The translations under genes and the position numbers were made by a program. Below, piece after piece: positions 1 to 11,972 of a stretch of 64,000 nt of DNA. Below the pieces are notes generated by a model. The model was not told the DNA's origin. It worked only from the letters and a program-made list of their open reading frames with translations, and made no database searches. This stretch comes from DATBDM01 sp034664425 (GTDB taxonomy: Bacteria; Actinomycetota; Thermoleophilia; Solirubrobacterales; Solirubrobacteraceae): NCBI GenBank assembly GCA_034664425.1, contig JAXDHR010000149.1, forward strand, positions 20,218 to 84,217. The letters are read 5' to 3'. Each line of letters starts with the position of its first letter. Positions within the stretch are counted from its first letter, which is position 1.

Positions 1-30
1 ACGGCGCTCGTGCTGACCCCGCGCGCCTGA
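1..30 (+). CDS. Possible C-terminal tail of an upstream gene
   Basis: Frame 1 is open from the first base to a TGA at 28-30 and would encode only nine residues, TALVLTPRA. It lies 33 nt upstream of the next start, on the same strand, so it could be the end of a gene cut off by the window edge. Nothing about its function can be said, and in DNA this G+C-rich a short open stretch is expected by chance. Confidence 0.3.
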   Translation, partial: TALVLTPRA

Positions 31-48
31 TCCACCGTCGCTGGGGGG

Positions 49-54
49 TATCTT
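49..54 (+). promoter_or_regulatory. Putative -10 box (TATCTT) of the glycosyltransferase gene
   Basis: TATCTT fits the actinobacterial TANNNT -10 pattern and ends 9 nt before the GTG start at 64. Transcription would therefore begin at or next to the start codon, with no room for a ribosome binding site, and I see none. No convincing -35 box is visible. Confidence 0.4.
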
Positions 55-63
55 CACGACGGC

Positions 64-1467
64 GTGACTTCCGCTTCACATCGTCCTCGAGCGCTCATGG
101 GGCTCGCTTTCTTCCCGCGCGGCGGCTCCGCGCACGTCGCGCGCAACCTCGCCGCCGCGCTGCCCAGGGTCGGCTGGGACGTCACCCTGCTCAGCGGCTC
201 GCTGACGCTGCCGGGGCATCCCGGCGACGCGCGCGACTTCTACGCCGGCCTCGATGTCTGTTCCGTCGACATGACCGACGCCTTCCAGGCCGCCGACCCG
301 ATGGCGGCCGATCCGCCGATGCACCCCTCCTACGAGGAGCGCGCCGCCGCGCCCGACCGCATCTTCGCCGCGCTCGACGACTGCGAGTACGAGCGCCAGG
401 TCGCTGCCTGGGCGCGCGCGCTGCAGTCGGTCGGCGCCGCGCGCACCGACGTCCTGCACCTGCACCACCTCACGCCCCAGCACGAGGCCGCACGGCGGAT
501 CGCGCCGGACGTCCCGGTCGTCGGCCACCTGCACGGGACCGAGCTGCTGATGCTCGAGGCGATCGAGGCCGACCGCGGCCGCTGGGCCCACGGGGCGGCG
601 TGGATGCGGCGCATGCGTGACTGGGCGGCCGGATGCAAGCGCCTGATCCTGCTCACGGAGTCCCAGGGCGAGCGGGCCGAGCGGCTGCTCGACGTCGACG
701 GCGACCGCTTCGTCGTCGTCCCCAACGGCTTCGATCCGGAGCTCTTCGTCCCCCGCCACTTCGACCACCGTTCGCTGTGGCGGCGCCACCTCGTCGAGCG
801 GCCGCAGGGGTGGGCGCCGGGAGAGCCGGCCGGGTCGATCGCGTACACGGAGGCCGACCTCGAGGCGTTCGGCGGCGCCCGCGACGAGTCGCCCGTGCTG
901 CTCTACGTCGGACGCTTCACCGCGGTCAAGCGGATCGGCCTGCTGATCGAGGCCTACGCACGCGCCCGGCCCGGATTCGCCACGCGCGCGCCGCTCGTGC
1001 TCCTCGGCGGCTTCCCGGGGGAGTGGGAGGGGGAGCATCCATTCGACACGATCCGCCGCACCGGCGCGCAGGACGTCTTCCTCGCCGGCTGGCACGGCCA
1101 CGACGAGCTGCCGAGCTTCCTCGCCGCCTCCGACGTCGTCGTGCTGCCGTCGGTGCGCGAGCAGTTCGGCCAGGTGCTCGTAGAGGGCATGGCCTGCGGG
1201 CGGCCGGCGATCGCCGTCGACGCGTTCGGGCCCGCCGAGATCGTCCGCCACGGCGAGACCGGCTGGCTGGTCGAGCCCGACGACCCGGTCTCGCTCGCCA
1301 ACGCGCTCGTCGAGGCCGTCAACCGCCCCTTCGAGCGCCGCCGCCGCGGCCGCGCCGCGGCCGAGGACGCTCGCGCGCGCTTCTCGTGGCCGGCGCTGGC
1401 CGGCGAGGTCGCCGCGGTCTACGACGTCGCCCGCGGCGTCGAGCCGGCCGAGCTGCTCTCCACTTAG
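64..1467 (+). CDS. GT4-family glycosyltransferase (GT-B fold)
   Basis: A 467-residue retaining-type glycosyltransferase, probably moving a sugar from an activated donor onto a glycan or lipid acceptor at the cytoplasmic side of the membrane. The N-terminal half has a Gly-rich start (FFPRGGSAHVARNLA) and an HLHG motif typical of GT4 acceptor domains. The C-terminal half has the donor-site pattern: LLYVGRFTAVKR, then SDVVVLPSVREQFGQVLVEG with the E-x7-E pair, then ACGRPAIAV. Length is normal for the family. The GTG at 64 was chosen because a -10-like box lies just upstream; an ATG at 97 is an alternative start 11 codons later. The end overlaps the convergent permease gene by 4 nt (TTAG). Substrate cannot be read from the sequence. 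Confidence 0.85.
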   Translation: MTSASHRPRALMGLAFFPRGGSAHVARNLAAALPRVGWDVTLLSGSLTLPGHPGDARDFYAGLDVCSVDMTDAFQAADPMAADPPMHPSYEERAAAPDRIFAALDDCEYERQVAAWARALQSVGAARTDVLHLHHLTPQHEAARRIAPDVPVVGHLHGTELLMLEAIEADRGRWAHGAAWMRRMRDWAAGCKRLILLTESQGERAERLLDVDGDRFVVVPNGFDPELFVPRHFDHRSLWRRHLVERPQGWAPGEPAGSIAYTEADLEAFGGARDESPVLLYVGRFTAVKRIGLLIEAYARARPGFATRAPLVLLGGFPGEWEGEHPFDTIRRTGAQDVFLAGWHGHDELPSFLAASDVVVLPSVREQFGQVLVEGMACGRPAIAVDAFGPAEIVRHGETGWLVEPDDPVSLANALVEAVNRPFERRRRGRAAAEDARARFSWPALAGEVAAVYDVARGVEPAELLST

Positions 1468-2219
1468 GCGACCGCCAGCCCGACGGCGAGCAGCGCGGCG
1501 GCAGCCGCGGCGGCGAGCGAGAGCGGACGGCGCATTGCGTGGGAGATTCGCGGGACGAGCCGGCCCCCTGCCACGGCACCGAGCAGGAGCGCCGGAGCGA
1601 GCGCCGCGGCAATCAGCGCGCCGTGGGCGACGGCGTCCGCGCCGCCGACGACCGCCTGTGCGCCGATCGCCGGGACGGCGACCACTGCGAAGCGCAGCGC
1701 GATCGCGGCGCGCAGCCGCTCGGGTGCGAAGGCCGGCGCCGCGACCACGGCGATCAGCGGGCCGACGATCCCCGTGGCGGCCGCCGCCGCGCCGAGCACG
1801 GCCCCCGCGGCTGCGAGCCCAGGCCCGCTCGGCGGGAGGCGCACGAGCGGGCGGCGCGCGAGCGCGGCCGCACCGGCGACGACGAGCAGGGCGGCGAGCA
1901 CGCTCTGCAGCTCGGTCCGCCCGGCCGCCTGCGCGAGCCAGGCGCCGGCGAGCGCTCCCGCCGGCGCACCCGCGGCCAGTGGCGCAGCGCCTTCGAGCGC
2001 CTGCCGCCGCCGCTCGGGCGGCTCGGCGACGAGCACCGCGGCGGAGAGCCCGGTCCCCACGATCAGCGCGGCGGCAGCCGACACGCCCGGCGGGCCGCCG
2101 ACGGCGAGCAGCAGCGGCGCGAGCACCGGCCCGGAGCCGAAGCCGAGCAGCGCGTGCAGGAGCCCTGCCGCGAGCGCGGCGGCGCCGAGCGTGATCAGCT
2201 CACCCGTGCCGAGGTCCAC
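1464..2219 (-). CDS. TauE/SafE-family sulfite exporter-like permease
   Basis: A hydrophobic protein of 251 residues from the GTG at 2219, with about seven or eight membrane segments rich in Ala, Leu and Gly. The N-terminal repeat (LGAAALAAGLLHALLGFGSG) and the later LLVVAGAAALA and GAVLGAAAAATGIVGP segments resemble the TauE/SafE (DUF81) family, which moves anions such as sulfite or sulfoacetate across the membrane. The substrate here is unknown. The frame stays open upstream to 2474, but that extension is charged, low-complexity and runs through the large inverted repeat at 2331-2443, so I start at 2219. No good ribosome binding site is visible. The 3' end overlaps the convergent glycosyltransferase gene by 4 nt. 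Confidence 0.75.
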   Translation of the reverse strand: MDLGTGELITLGAAALAAGLLHALLGFGSGPVLAPLLLAVGGPPGVSAAAALIVGTGLSAAVLVAEPPERRRQALEGAAPLAAGAPAGALAGAWLAQAAGRTELQSVLAALLVVAGAAALARRPLVRLPPSGPGLAAAGAVLGAAAAATGIVGPLIAVVAAPAFAPERLRAAIALRFAVVAVPAIGAQAVVGGADAVAHGALIAAALAPALLLGAVAGGRLVPRISHAMRRPLSLAAAAAAALLAVGLAVA

Positions 2220-2330
2220 CCGATGGCTACGAGGATGCGTCCTCGACGGTTCGCGCCAAGCGGACGTGCGCGCGCCAGGCACCGCTGCCGCTGCGCTCGA
2301 GCACCCGCTGCGACGCGTCGACACGGCGGC

Positions 2331-2443
2331 GACCACAACGTGCGGCGCATCGCCGGCGGTTTCACGCGACGCCACATGAGCACCGTATTGGTGCTCATGT
2401 GGCGTCACATCGCCGGCGGCGGGACGCGGCGCACATTGTGGTC
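2331..2443. repeat. Large imperfect inverted repeat with a perfect 17-bp core hairpin
   Basis: Arms of about 54 nt face each other across the loop GTATT (2385-2389). The inner 17 bp are perfect: GACGCCACATGAGCACC at 2368-2384 pairs with 2390-2406. The outer parts are imperfect: GACCACAACGTGCG at 2331 matches the reverse complement of the sequence ending at 2443 with scattered differences, and CGCCGGCGG occurs in both arms. It lies between the permease (-) and gltB (+) genes, upstream of both, so it is not at a terminator position. It could be a cruciform or leader hairpin, a small non-autonomous element, or a regulator site. Confidence 0.8.
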
Positions 2444-2612
2444 CACGGGTGCGCGCCTCGAGCGCGGGGCGCACGCTCGCCGGAGCTGCTCGCGCAACGG
2501 ATCACCGGCCGAGCGCAACGATCTTGCGCCCGAGCGGGCGATCGAGCCGCTGAACGGTGCAAGTGGCATCGAAGCTATGCGGCAGGACGCCCGCGGCCGA
2601 CCCTGCCGCCGC

Positions 2613-2618
2613 TAATCT
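2613..2618 (+). promoter_or_regulatory. Putative -10 box (TAATCT) of the gltB cluster
   Basis: TAATCT fits TANNNT and lies 34 nt upstream of the TTG start at 2653. This leaves a leader of roughly 27 nt that includes GGGAG at 2641-2645. No -35 element is obvious. Confidence 0.35.
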
Positions 2619-2652
2619 TGCCCGCCCAGCCGCGCCGCACGGGAGCACGCTC

Positions 2653-7274
<4,622 letters not shown>

Positions 7275-7275
<1 letters not shown>

Positions 7276-8804
7276 TGGGCGAGCTCGGGGCCTTCATCGC
7301 CGAGCCGCGGGTCGACCCGCGCGAGCGCGACCCGCGCGAGCGCGCACGCGATTTCCAGGAGTTCGTCCAGCCCGTCGAGCTGCCGGTGCTGCAGCGGCAG
7401 GGCGCACGCTGCATGGAGTGCGGCGTGCCGTTCTGCCACAACGGCTGCCCGCTCGGCAACCTGATCCCGGACTGGAACGACCTCGTCTACCGCGACCGCT
7501 GGCGCGAGGCGATCGACCAGCTGCACGCCACGAACAACTTCCCCGAGTTCACGGGCCGGCTGTGTCCCGCGCCGTGCGAGGCGGCCTGCGTGCTCGAGAT
7601 CCGCGAGGGCGAGGCGGTCACCATCAAGCAGATCGAGGTCTCGATCATCGATCGCGCGTGGCAGGAGGGCTGGGTGCGCGCGCGGCCGCCGGCCGTCGAG
7701 ACCGGCCGCAGCGTCGCCGTCATCGGCGCGGGCCCCGCGGGCCTCGCCGCGGCGCAGCAGCTGCGACGCACGGGCCATGCCGTCACCGTCTACGAGCGCG
7801 ACGAGGCCGGCGGCGGGCTGATTCGCTTCGGGGTCCCGGACTTCAAGATCGAGAAGCACCTCGTCGAGCGGCGCATCGAGCAGCTGCGCGCCGAGGGCGT
7901 CGCCTTCGAGTTCGGCGTCGACGTCGGCCGCGACGTCGATCCGGCCGAGCTGGCGACGCGCTTCGACGCGGTCGTGGTCGCGACGGGCTCGCGCGTCCCG
8001 CGCGACCTTCCCGTTCCAGGCCGCGAGCTCGACGGCGTCCACTTCGCGATGGAGTACCTCTACGACCGGGCTCGCTGCCTCGGCGCCGAGCGCGGGCAGG
8101 GTGACGCCCCGGCCGAGCCGATCACCGCGGCGGGCAAGCACGTGATCGTGATCGGCGGCGGCGACACCGGCGCCGACTGCGTCGCGCACTCGCATCGCGA
8201 GGGCGCGGCGTCGGTCACGCAGATCGAGCTGCTCGGCGAGCCGCCGAAGTCGCGGCCCGACGATCTCACGCCGTGGCCGCGCTGGCCCGTCAAGCTTCGC
8301 CGCTCCTACGCGATCAAGGAGGGCGGCGAGCAGGACTTCGCGCTCTCGACGACCGAGCTGTCGGGCGACGAGCGCGTGCAGCGGATCACGTGGGTGCGCA
8401 ACAGCGGCACGCCGCCGTTCGACGTGATCGAAGGCACCGAGGAGTCGCATCCGGCCGACCTCGTTCTGCTCGCGATGGGCTTCCTCTCGCCCGAGCAGCC
8501 GCTGCTCGAGGCGCTCGGCGTCGACACCGACCAGCGCGGCAACGCGAAGGCCGGCGCCTACGCGACGAGCGTACCGGGGGTGTTCGCGGCCGGCGACGCG
8601 CGCCGCGGGCAGTCCCTGATCGTGTGGGCGATCAACGAGGGCCGCCAGTGCGCGCGGATGGTCGATCGCTACCTGGCCGAGGAGCCGGCGCGCGATCCGG
8701 ACGCCGCGATGTCGGCCGGCACCTCGGTCGCCGCGCACACGCGCGACGGCGCCGGGCCGCCCGAGCGCGCGAGCTGGGGCAGCGGCGCCGGCGCCACCGA
8801 CTAG
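7275..8804 (+). CDS. gltD: Glutamate synthase small subunit (NADPH oxidoreductase)
   Basis: A 509-residue flavoprotein that passes electrons from NADPH through FAD and Fe-S clusters to GltB. The N-terminal domain has Cys46, Cys49, Cys54 and Cys58, then Cys97, Cys101 and Cys105, which fit two [4Fe-4S] clusters. The FAD fold is marked by IGAGPAG at 150-156, and the NADPH fold by IGGGDTGADC with its Gly run at 294-299. Near the end, ATSVPGVFAAGDARRG is the usual second FAD contact. The ATG at 7275 overlaps the gltB TGA (TGATG), so the two subunits are translationally coupled. The C-terminal ~35 residues are low-complexity and probably not part of the fold. Confidence 0.96.
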
Positions 8805-8833
8805 TCCGCCGCTCCACGGGGCACACAGGCGGC

Positions 8834-10372
8834 ATGCGCCAGCTGACCAGCCTCGACGCCCAGTTCCTCGGGGTCGAGACCGCACGGACGTTCGGTCACG
8901 TCAGCTCGTTCGCGGTCTACGACCCGTCGACGGCGCCGGGCGGGACGCTCGACATCAAGGACATCTGCCGGCTCGTCGGCGAGCGCATCCACCTGCTGCC
9001 GCCGTTCCGGTGGCGGCTCGTGGAGGTGCCGCTCGGACTCGACCTGCCCTACTGGGTCGAGGATCCCGACTTCGACCTGGACTTTCACATCCGCGAGTCC
9101 GCCGTCCCGCCGCCCGGCGACGAGCGCCAGGTCGCGGAGACCGTCGCGCGGATCTTCGCCCGTCCGCTCGACCGCTCGCGGCCGCTGTGGGAGCTCTACC
9201 TGGTCCGCGGGCTGCCGGACGGGAAGGTCGGGCTGCTGACGAAGGTCCATCACGCCGTCGTCGACGGCGTCTCGGGCAACGAGATCCTCTCCGCGCTGCT
9301 CGATCCCTCGCCGGAGGGCCGCGCGCTGCCGCCGAAGCCGGAGCTGTCCGGGGAGCGGGTGCCCGGCGACCTCGAGATGCTGGGCCGCGGACTGCTCGGG
9401 CTCCCTCGCCAGCCGGTGCGCGCGCTGCGCTCCTTGCCCACGACGCTGCCGGCGCTCACCGAGGTCCCCGGGGCGAACGCCTTCCCGCTGGTCCCGCGGC
9501 TCTCGAAGGGGCTGTCGAAGCTGCGCGAGCTCGCAGGCGCGGCCGCCGGGTCGGACATCCTCGAGGTCGCGACCGCGCGGCCGCCGAGGACGAGCTTCAA
9601 CGGGCGCATCGGTCCGCACCGCCGCTTTGCCTACGGCGACCTCTCGCTCGAGCGCGTCAGGGCGCTGAAGTCCGAGCTGGGCATCACCGTCAACGACGTG
9701 GTCGTCGCGCTGTGCGCGTCCTCGGTGCGCGAGTGGCTGATCGAGCGCGACGAGCTGCCGGCCAAGCCGCTCGTGGCGATGGTCCCGGTGTCAGTCCGCA
9801 AGGACGACGAGCAGGGGGAGTTCGGCAACCGGATCTCGGCGATGATCGTCCCGATCGCGACCAACGTCGCCGATCCGCTCAAGCGCCTGCAGCGCACCCA
9901 CGAGCTGCTCAAGGCCGCCAAGCTCAACTTCGCCGCACTGCCCGCATCGCTGCTCACCGACGCGACCGCGTTCATCCCGCCCGCCGTCGCGGCGCGCGCC
10001 GCGCGCATGACCGTCGAGCTGCTCGGCCGCACGCGCCCGCCGCTGAACCTCGTGATCTCGAACGTCCCGGGACCGCGCAACCCGCTGTTCCTCGCGGGCG
10101 CCAAGCTCGAGTCGCTCGTGCCGGTCTCCGTGGTGATCGACGGCGTAGGGCTCAACATGACCGTGATGAGCTACCGCGACCGGATGGACTTCGGCATCGT
10201 CGCCGACCGCGATCAGATCGACGACGTGTGGCCGCTGATGCGCGCCGCGGCCGCCGCGCTGGAGGAGTTCGAGCACGCGGTCGGCGCCGGCAGGTTCAGG
10301 CCGCGGCCGAGGTCGGGCACGCCGAAACGCTCGGATGCGCACCCCGGCGGTGGGGTACGCTCGCCCGCATGA
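8834..10372 (+). CDS. Wax ester synthase / acyl-CoA:diacylglycerol acyltransferase (WS/DGAT)
   Basis: A 512-residue acyltransferase of the WS/DGAT family, which esterifies acyl-CoA onto diacylglycerol or a fatty alcohol to make storage lipid at the inner membrane surface. The catalytic HHxxxDG motif is present as HHAVVDG (His139, His140, Asp144, Gly145). The start MRQLTSLDAQFL and the later NVPGPRNPLFLAGA and LNMTVMSYRDRMDFGIVADR are typical of the N-terminal domain and of the C-terminal DUF1298 domain. The ATG at 8834 lies 29 nt after gltD; the frame is open further upstream but only in gltD shadow sequence. The stop overlaps the next gene (ATGA). Whether it makes wax esters or triacylglycerol cannot be decided here. 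Confidence 0.9.
   Translation: MRQLTSLDAQFLGVETARTFGHVSSFAVYDPSTAPGGTLDIKDICRLVGERIHLLPPFRWRLVEVPLGLDLPYWVEDPDFDLDFHIRESAVPPPGDERQVAETVARIFARPLDRSRPLWELYLVRGLPDGKVGLLTKVHHAVVDGVSGNEILSALLDPSPEGRALPPKPELSGERVPGDLEMLGRGLLGLPRQPVRALRSLPTTLPALTEVPGANAFPLVPRLSKGLSKLRELAGAAAGSDILEVATARPPRTSFNGRIGPHRRFAYGDLSLERVRALKSELGITVNDVVVALCASSVREWLIERDELPAKPLVAMVPVSVRKDDEQGEFGNRISAMIVPIATNVADPLKRLQRTHELLKAAKLNFAALPASLLTDATAFIPPAVAARAARMTVELLGRTRPPLNLVISNVPGPRNPLFLAGAKLESLVPVSVVIDGVGLNMTVMSYRDRMDFGIVADRDQIDDVWPLMRAAAAALEEFEHAVGAGRFRPRPRSGTPKRSDAHPGGGVRSPA
10356..10361 (+). promoter_or_regulatory. Putative internal -10 box (TACGCT) for the small membrane protein
   Basis: TACGCT (TANNNT) lies inside the end of the acyltransferase gene, 7 nt before the ATG at 10369. 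That is the geometry expected for a leaderless transcript. It could give the YeaQ/YmgE-type gene its own promoter in addition to coupling by overlap. Confidence 0.35.
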
Positions 10373-10692
10373 GCTGGCTCGCCTACCTGATCTCCGTGGC
10401 CTTCGTCGGGCTGATCACGGGCGCGCTCGCGCGCCTCGCCCTCCCCGGGCGCGACCCGATGTCGCTGCTGCAGACGATGCTCGTCGGCATCGCCGGCGCC
10501 TTCATCGCCGGACTGATCGTCTACATCGTCTCCGGCGGGCGCTACTACGGCGCGGGCTGGTTGATCTCGTTCGTCTGCTCGGTCGGGATCGTCTACATCA
10601 TCCGCCGCCGCCGCGGGGGAGGCCTCACGGATCCGGGCGCCGGAAACCCGCCGGGCCCGTTCGGCTCCTCGCGCTCGCAGCGGCGGTTCTGA
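10369..10692 (+). CDS. GlsB/YeaQ/YmgE-family small membrane protein
   Basis: A 107-residue membrane protein. Three hydrophobic segments (about residues 4-24, 33-55 and 62-80) surround the motif ARLALPGRDPM, which is characteristic of the transglycosylase-associated/YeaQ-YmgE family of general stress proteins. Their molecular role is poorly known. The C-terminal 25 residues are Gly/Pro/Arg-rich and hydrophilic. The ATG overlaps the acyltransferase stop (ATGA), so the gene is probably co-translated with it. A TANNNT box 7 nt upstream may add a separate transcript. Confidence 0.85.
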   Translation: MSWLAYLISVAFVGLITGALARLALPGRDPMSLLQTMLVGIAGAFIAGLIVYIVSGGRYYGAGWLISFVCSVGIVYIIRRRRGGGLTDPGAGNPPGPFGSSRSQRRF

Positions 10693-10704
10693 ACGGCGTC
10701 GGGC

Positions 10705-10718
10705 GGGCTGCTCAGCCC
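10705..10718. terminator. Short hairpin between convergent genes
   Basis: GGGCTG-CT-CAGCCC forms a perfect 6-bp stem, or a 5-bp stem with a 4-nt loop. It covers the stop codon of the minus-strand gene and lies 13 nt after the plus-strand stop. There is no T-run, so if it terminates transcription it is a weak or factor-assisted site. Confidence 0.4.
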
Positions 10719-11854
10719 AGCTCGGCGATCGCGGCCAGCAGCCGCTCGGCGTCCGACGCGTCGTTGTAGTGCACGAACCCGGCACGGACGGCGCCCCGGG
10801 GAGCGAGCCCCAGGTGCATCTCCAGCTCGGCGGCGTAGTAGTTCCCGTCCCAGACGGCGATCCGTCGCCCGGCGAGCGCGCGGGCCACTCCAGCGGACGT
10901 CTGGCCGGCGACGTTGAACATCAGGGTCGGCGCCCGCCGGGCGGCGTCGCCGTAGATCGTCACGTGCTCCATCGCGCCGAGGCCGTCGAGCGCCATGCGC
11001 ATGAGCTCGTCCTCCGCCGCGCGCACGGCCGGCCAGTCGAGCGTGACCAGGTAGTCGGCCGCGGCGCGCACGCCGGCGAGCGACTCGAACGGGAGCGTCC
11101 CGAGCTCGAAGCGGTCCGGGACCTCGTCCGGCGACGGGCGCAGCTTGTCGGGCGCCATCGATTCGAGCAGCTCGGGCGACGCCATCAGGATCCCGATGTG
11201 GGGGCCGAACCACTTGTAGGCCGAGCACGCGAGGACGTCGCAGCCCAGCTCGGCGAGGTCGAGCCGGAAGTGGGGGGAGGCGTGGACCGCGTCGACGTAG
11301 ACCCGCGCGCCCGCCGCATGGGCGGCGGCGACGATCCCCTCGAGGTCGGGGACCGTCCCGATCGCGTTCGACGCGGCCGTGACGGCGACCCAGCGCGTGC
11401 GCTCCGAGAGCACTGCCTCGACCGCTGCGGCCGGCAGCTCCAGCGAGTCCGGGTCCGGGTCGGCGAAGCGCACCGTGGCGCCGGCGCGCTCCGCGGCGAT
11501 CGTCCACGGCCGCACGTTGGCGTCGTGGTCGAGCCGGGTGCAGACGATCTCGTCGCCGGCCGACCACTCGCGTGCCGCGGTCGCGGCGAAGCGCATCGTC
11601 AGCGCGGTCATGCTCGGCCCGAAGACGACGCCGTGCGGCTCGGCGCCGAACAGCGTCGCGACCGCCACGCGCGTCGACTCGACCAGCTCGTCGGTATGCA
11701 CGGCGGCCTCGAAGGCGCCGTGGCTGTTGGCGCCGTGACCCGAGCGCATCCACCCGGTCATGGCGTCGATCGCCACGTCGACCATCTGCGTCCCGGCCGG
11801 CCCGTCGAGCCGGGCCCAGCCATCGCGCAGGCCGGGGAAGCGGTCGCGGTTCAC
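10712..11854 (-). CDS. Class V aminotransferase, cysteine desulfurase-like
   Basis: A 380-residue PLP enzyme of fold type I. The PLP lysine is Lys214 in SAYKWFGPHIG, preceded by the conserved Asp and His of VYVDAVHASPHFRLDLAELG, and SMTALTMRFA binds cofactor phosphate. These features match the SufS/NifS-like branch often annotated 'cysteine desulfurase-like'. The Cys loop expected in true desulfurases is not clearly visible, so the substrate may not be cysteine. I start at GTG 11854, where family similarity begins (LDGPAGTQM); the frame is open to 12118 but only as shadow of the divergent gene. A 19-codon open frame just upstream ends over this start (GTGA). No sulfur-assembly genes adjoin it. 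Confidence 0.85.
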   Translation of the reverse strand: MNRDRFPGLRDGWARLDGPAGTQMVDVAIDAMTGWMRSGHGANSHGAFEAAVHTDELVESTRVAVATLFGAEPHGVVFGPSMTALTMRFAATAAREWSAGDEIVCTRLDHDANVRPWTIAAERAGATVRFADPDPDSLELPAAAVEAVLSERTRWVAVTAASNAIGTVPDLEGIVAAAHAAGARVYVDAVHASPHFRLDLAELGCDVLACSAYKWFGPHIGILMASPELLESMAPDKLRPSPDEVPDRFELGTLPFESLAGVRAAADYLVTLDWPAVRAAEDELMRMALDGLGAMEHVTIYGDAARRAPTLMFNVAGQTSAGVARALAGRRIAVWDGNYYAAELEMHLGLAPRGAVRAGFVHYNDASDAERLLAAIAELG

Positions 11855-11910
11855 GCCCGCACCGCCCGTGCGAGCACCCGGTCGTGCTCGTAGCTCAGCA
11901 GGCCCTCCAT
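11851..11910 (-). CDS. Possible 19-residue leader peptide coupled to the class V aminotransferase
   Basis: ATG at 11910 opens a frame encoding MEGLLSYEHDRVLARAVRA, whose TGA overlaps the GTG start of the aminotransferase (GTGA). GAGG lies 9 nt upstream of the ATG, and TACCCT, a TANNNT -10-like hexamer, lies a few nt further upstream. The main gene itself has no clear ribosome binding site, so coupled re-initiation would explain how it is translated. The peptide resembles no family I know and lacks the runs of one amino acid typical of attenuators. Confidence 0.3.
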   Translation of the reverse strand: MEGLLSYEHDRVLARAVRA

Positions 11911-11937
11911 CGTGCGGATCCTCGCAGGGTAGGAACT

Positions 11938-11951
11938 TGACGGAGCCGTCA
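11938..11951. promoter_or_regulatory. 14-bp inverted repeat, candidate operator
   Basis: TGACGG-AG-CCGTCA is a perfect inverted repeat lying 21 nt upstream of the monooxygenase ATG, in the gap between the divergent aminotransferase and monooxygenase genes. It overlaps TTGACG (11937-11942), which resembles a -35 box. Its size and position suit a TetR-type repressor, and a TetR gene is the second gene of the operon it would control. Confidence 0.5.
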
Positions 11952-11972
11952 CCTTCGTGCGAGCCTCCGGGG

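Larger units (their letters stand above)
2220..2652. other. Divergent intergenic region (permease / gltB)
   Basis: About 430 nt without a convincing gene. It holds the large inverted repeat (2331-2443), a TAATCT -10-like box (2613-2618) and the gltB ribosome binding site GGGAG (2641-2645). Open frames crossing it give low-complexity, Arg- or Ala-rich peptides with no family resemblance. Confidence 0.6.

Noticed and set aside
8273..8833. Upstream extension of the WS/DGAT frame by 187 codons
   Set aside because: It lies wholly inside gltD in another frame and has no family similarity; homology starts at MRQLTSLDAQFL.
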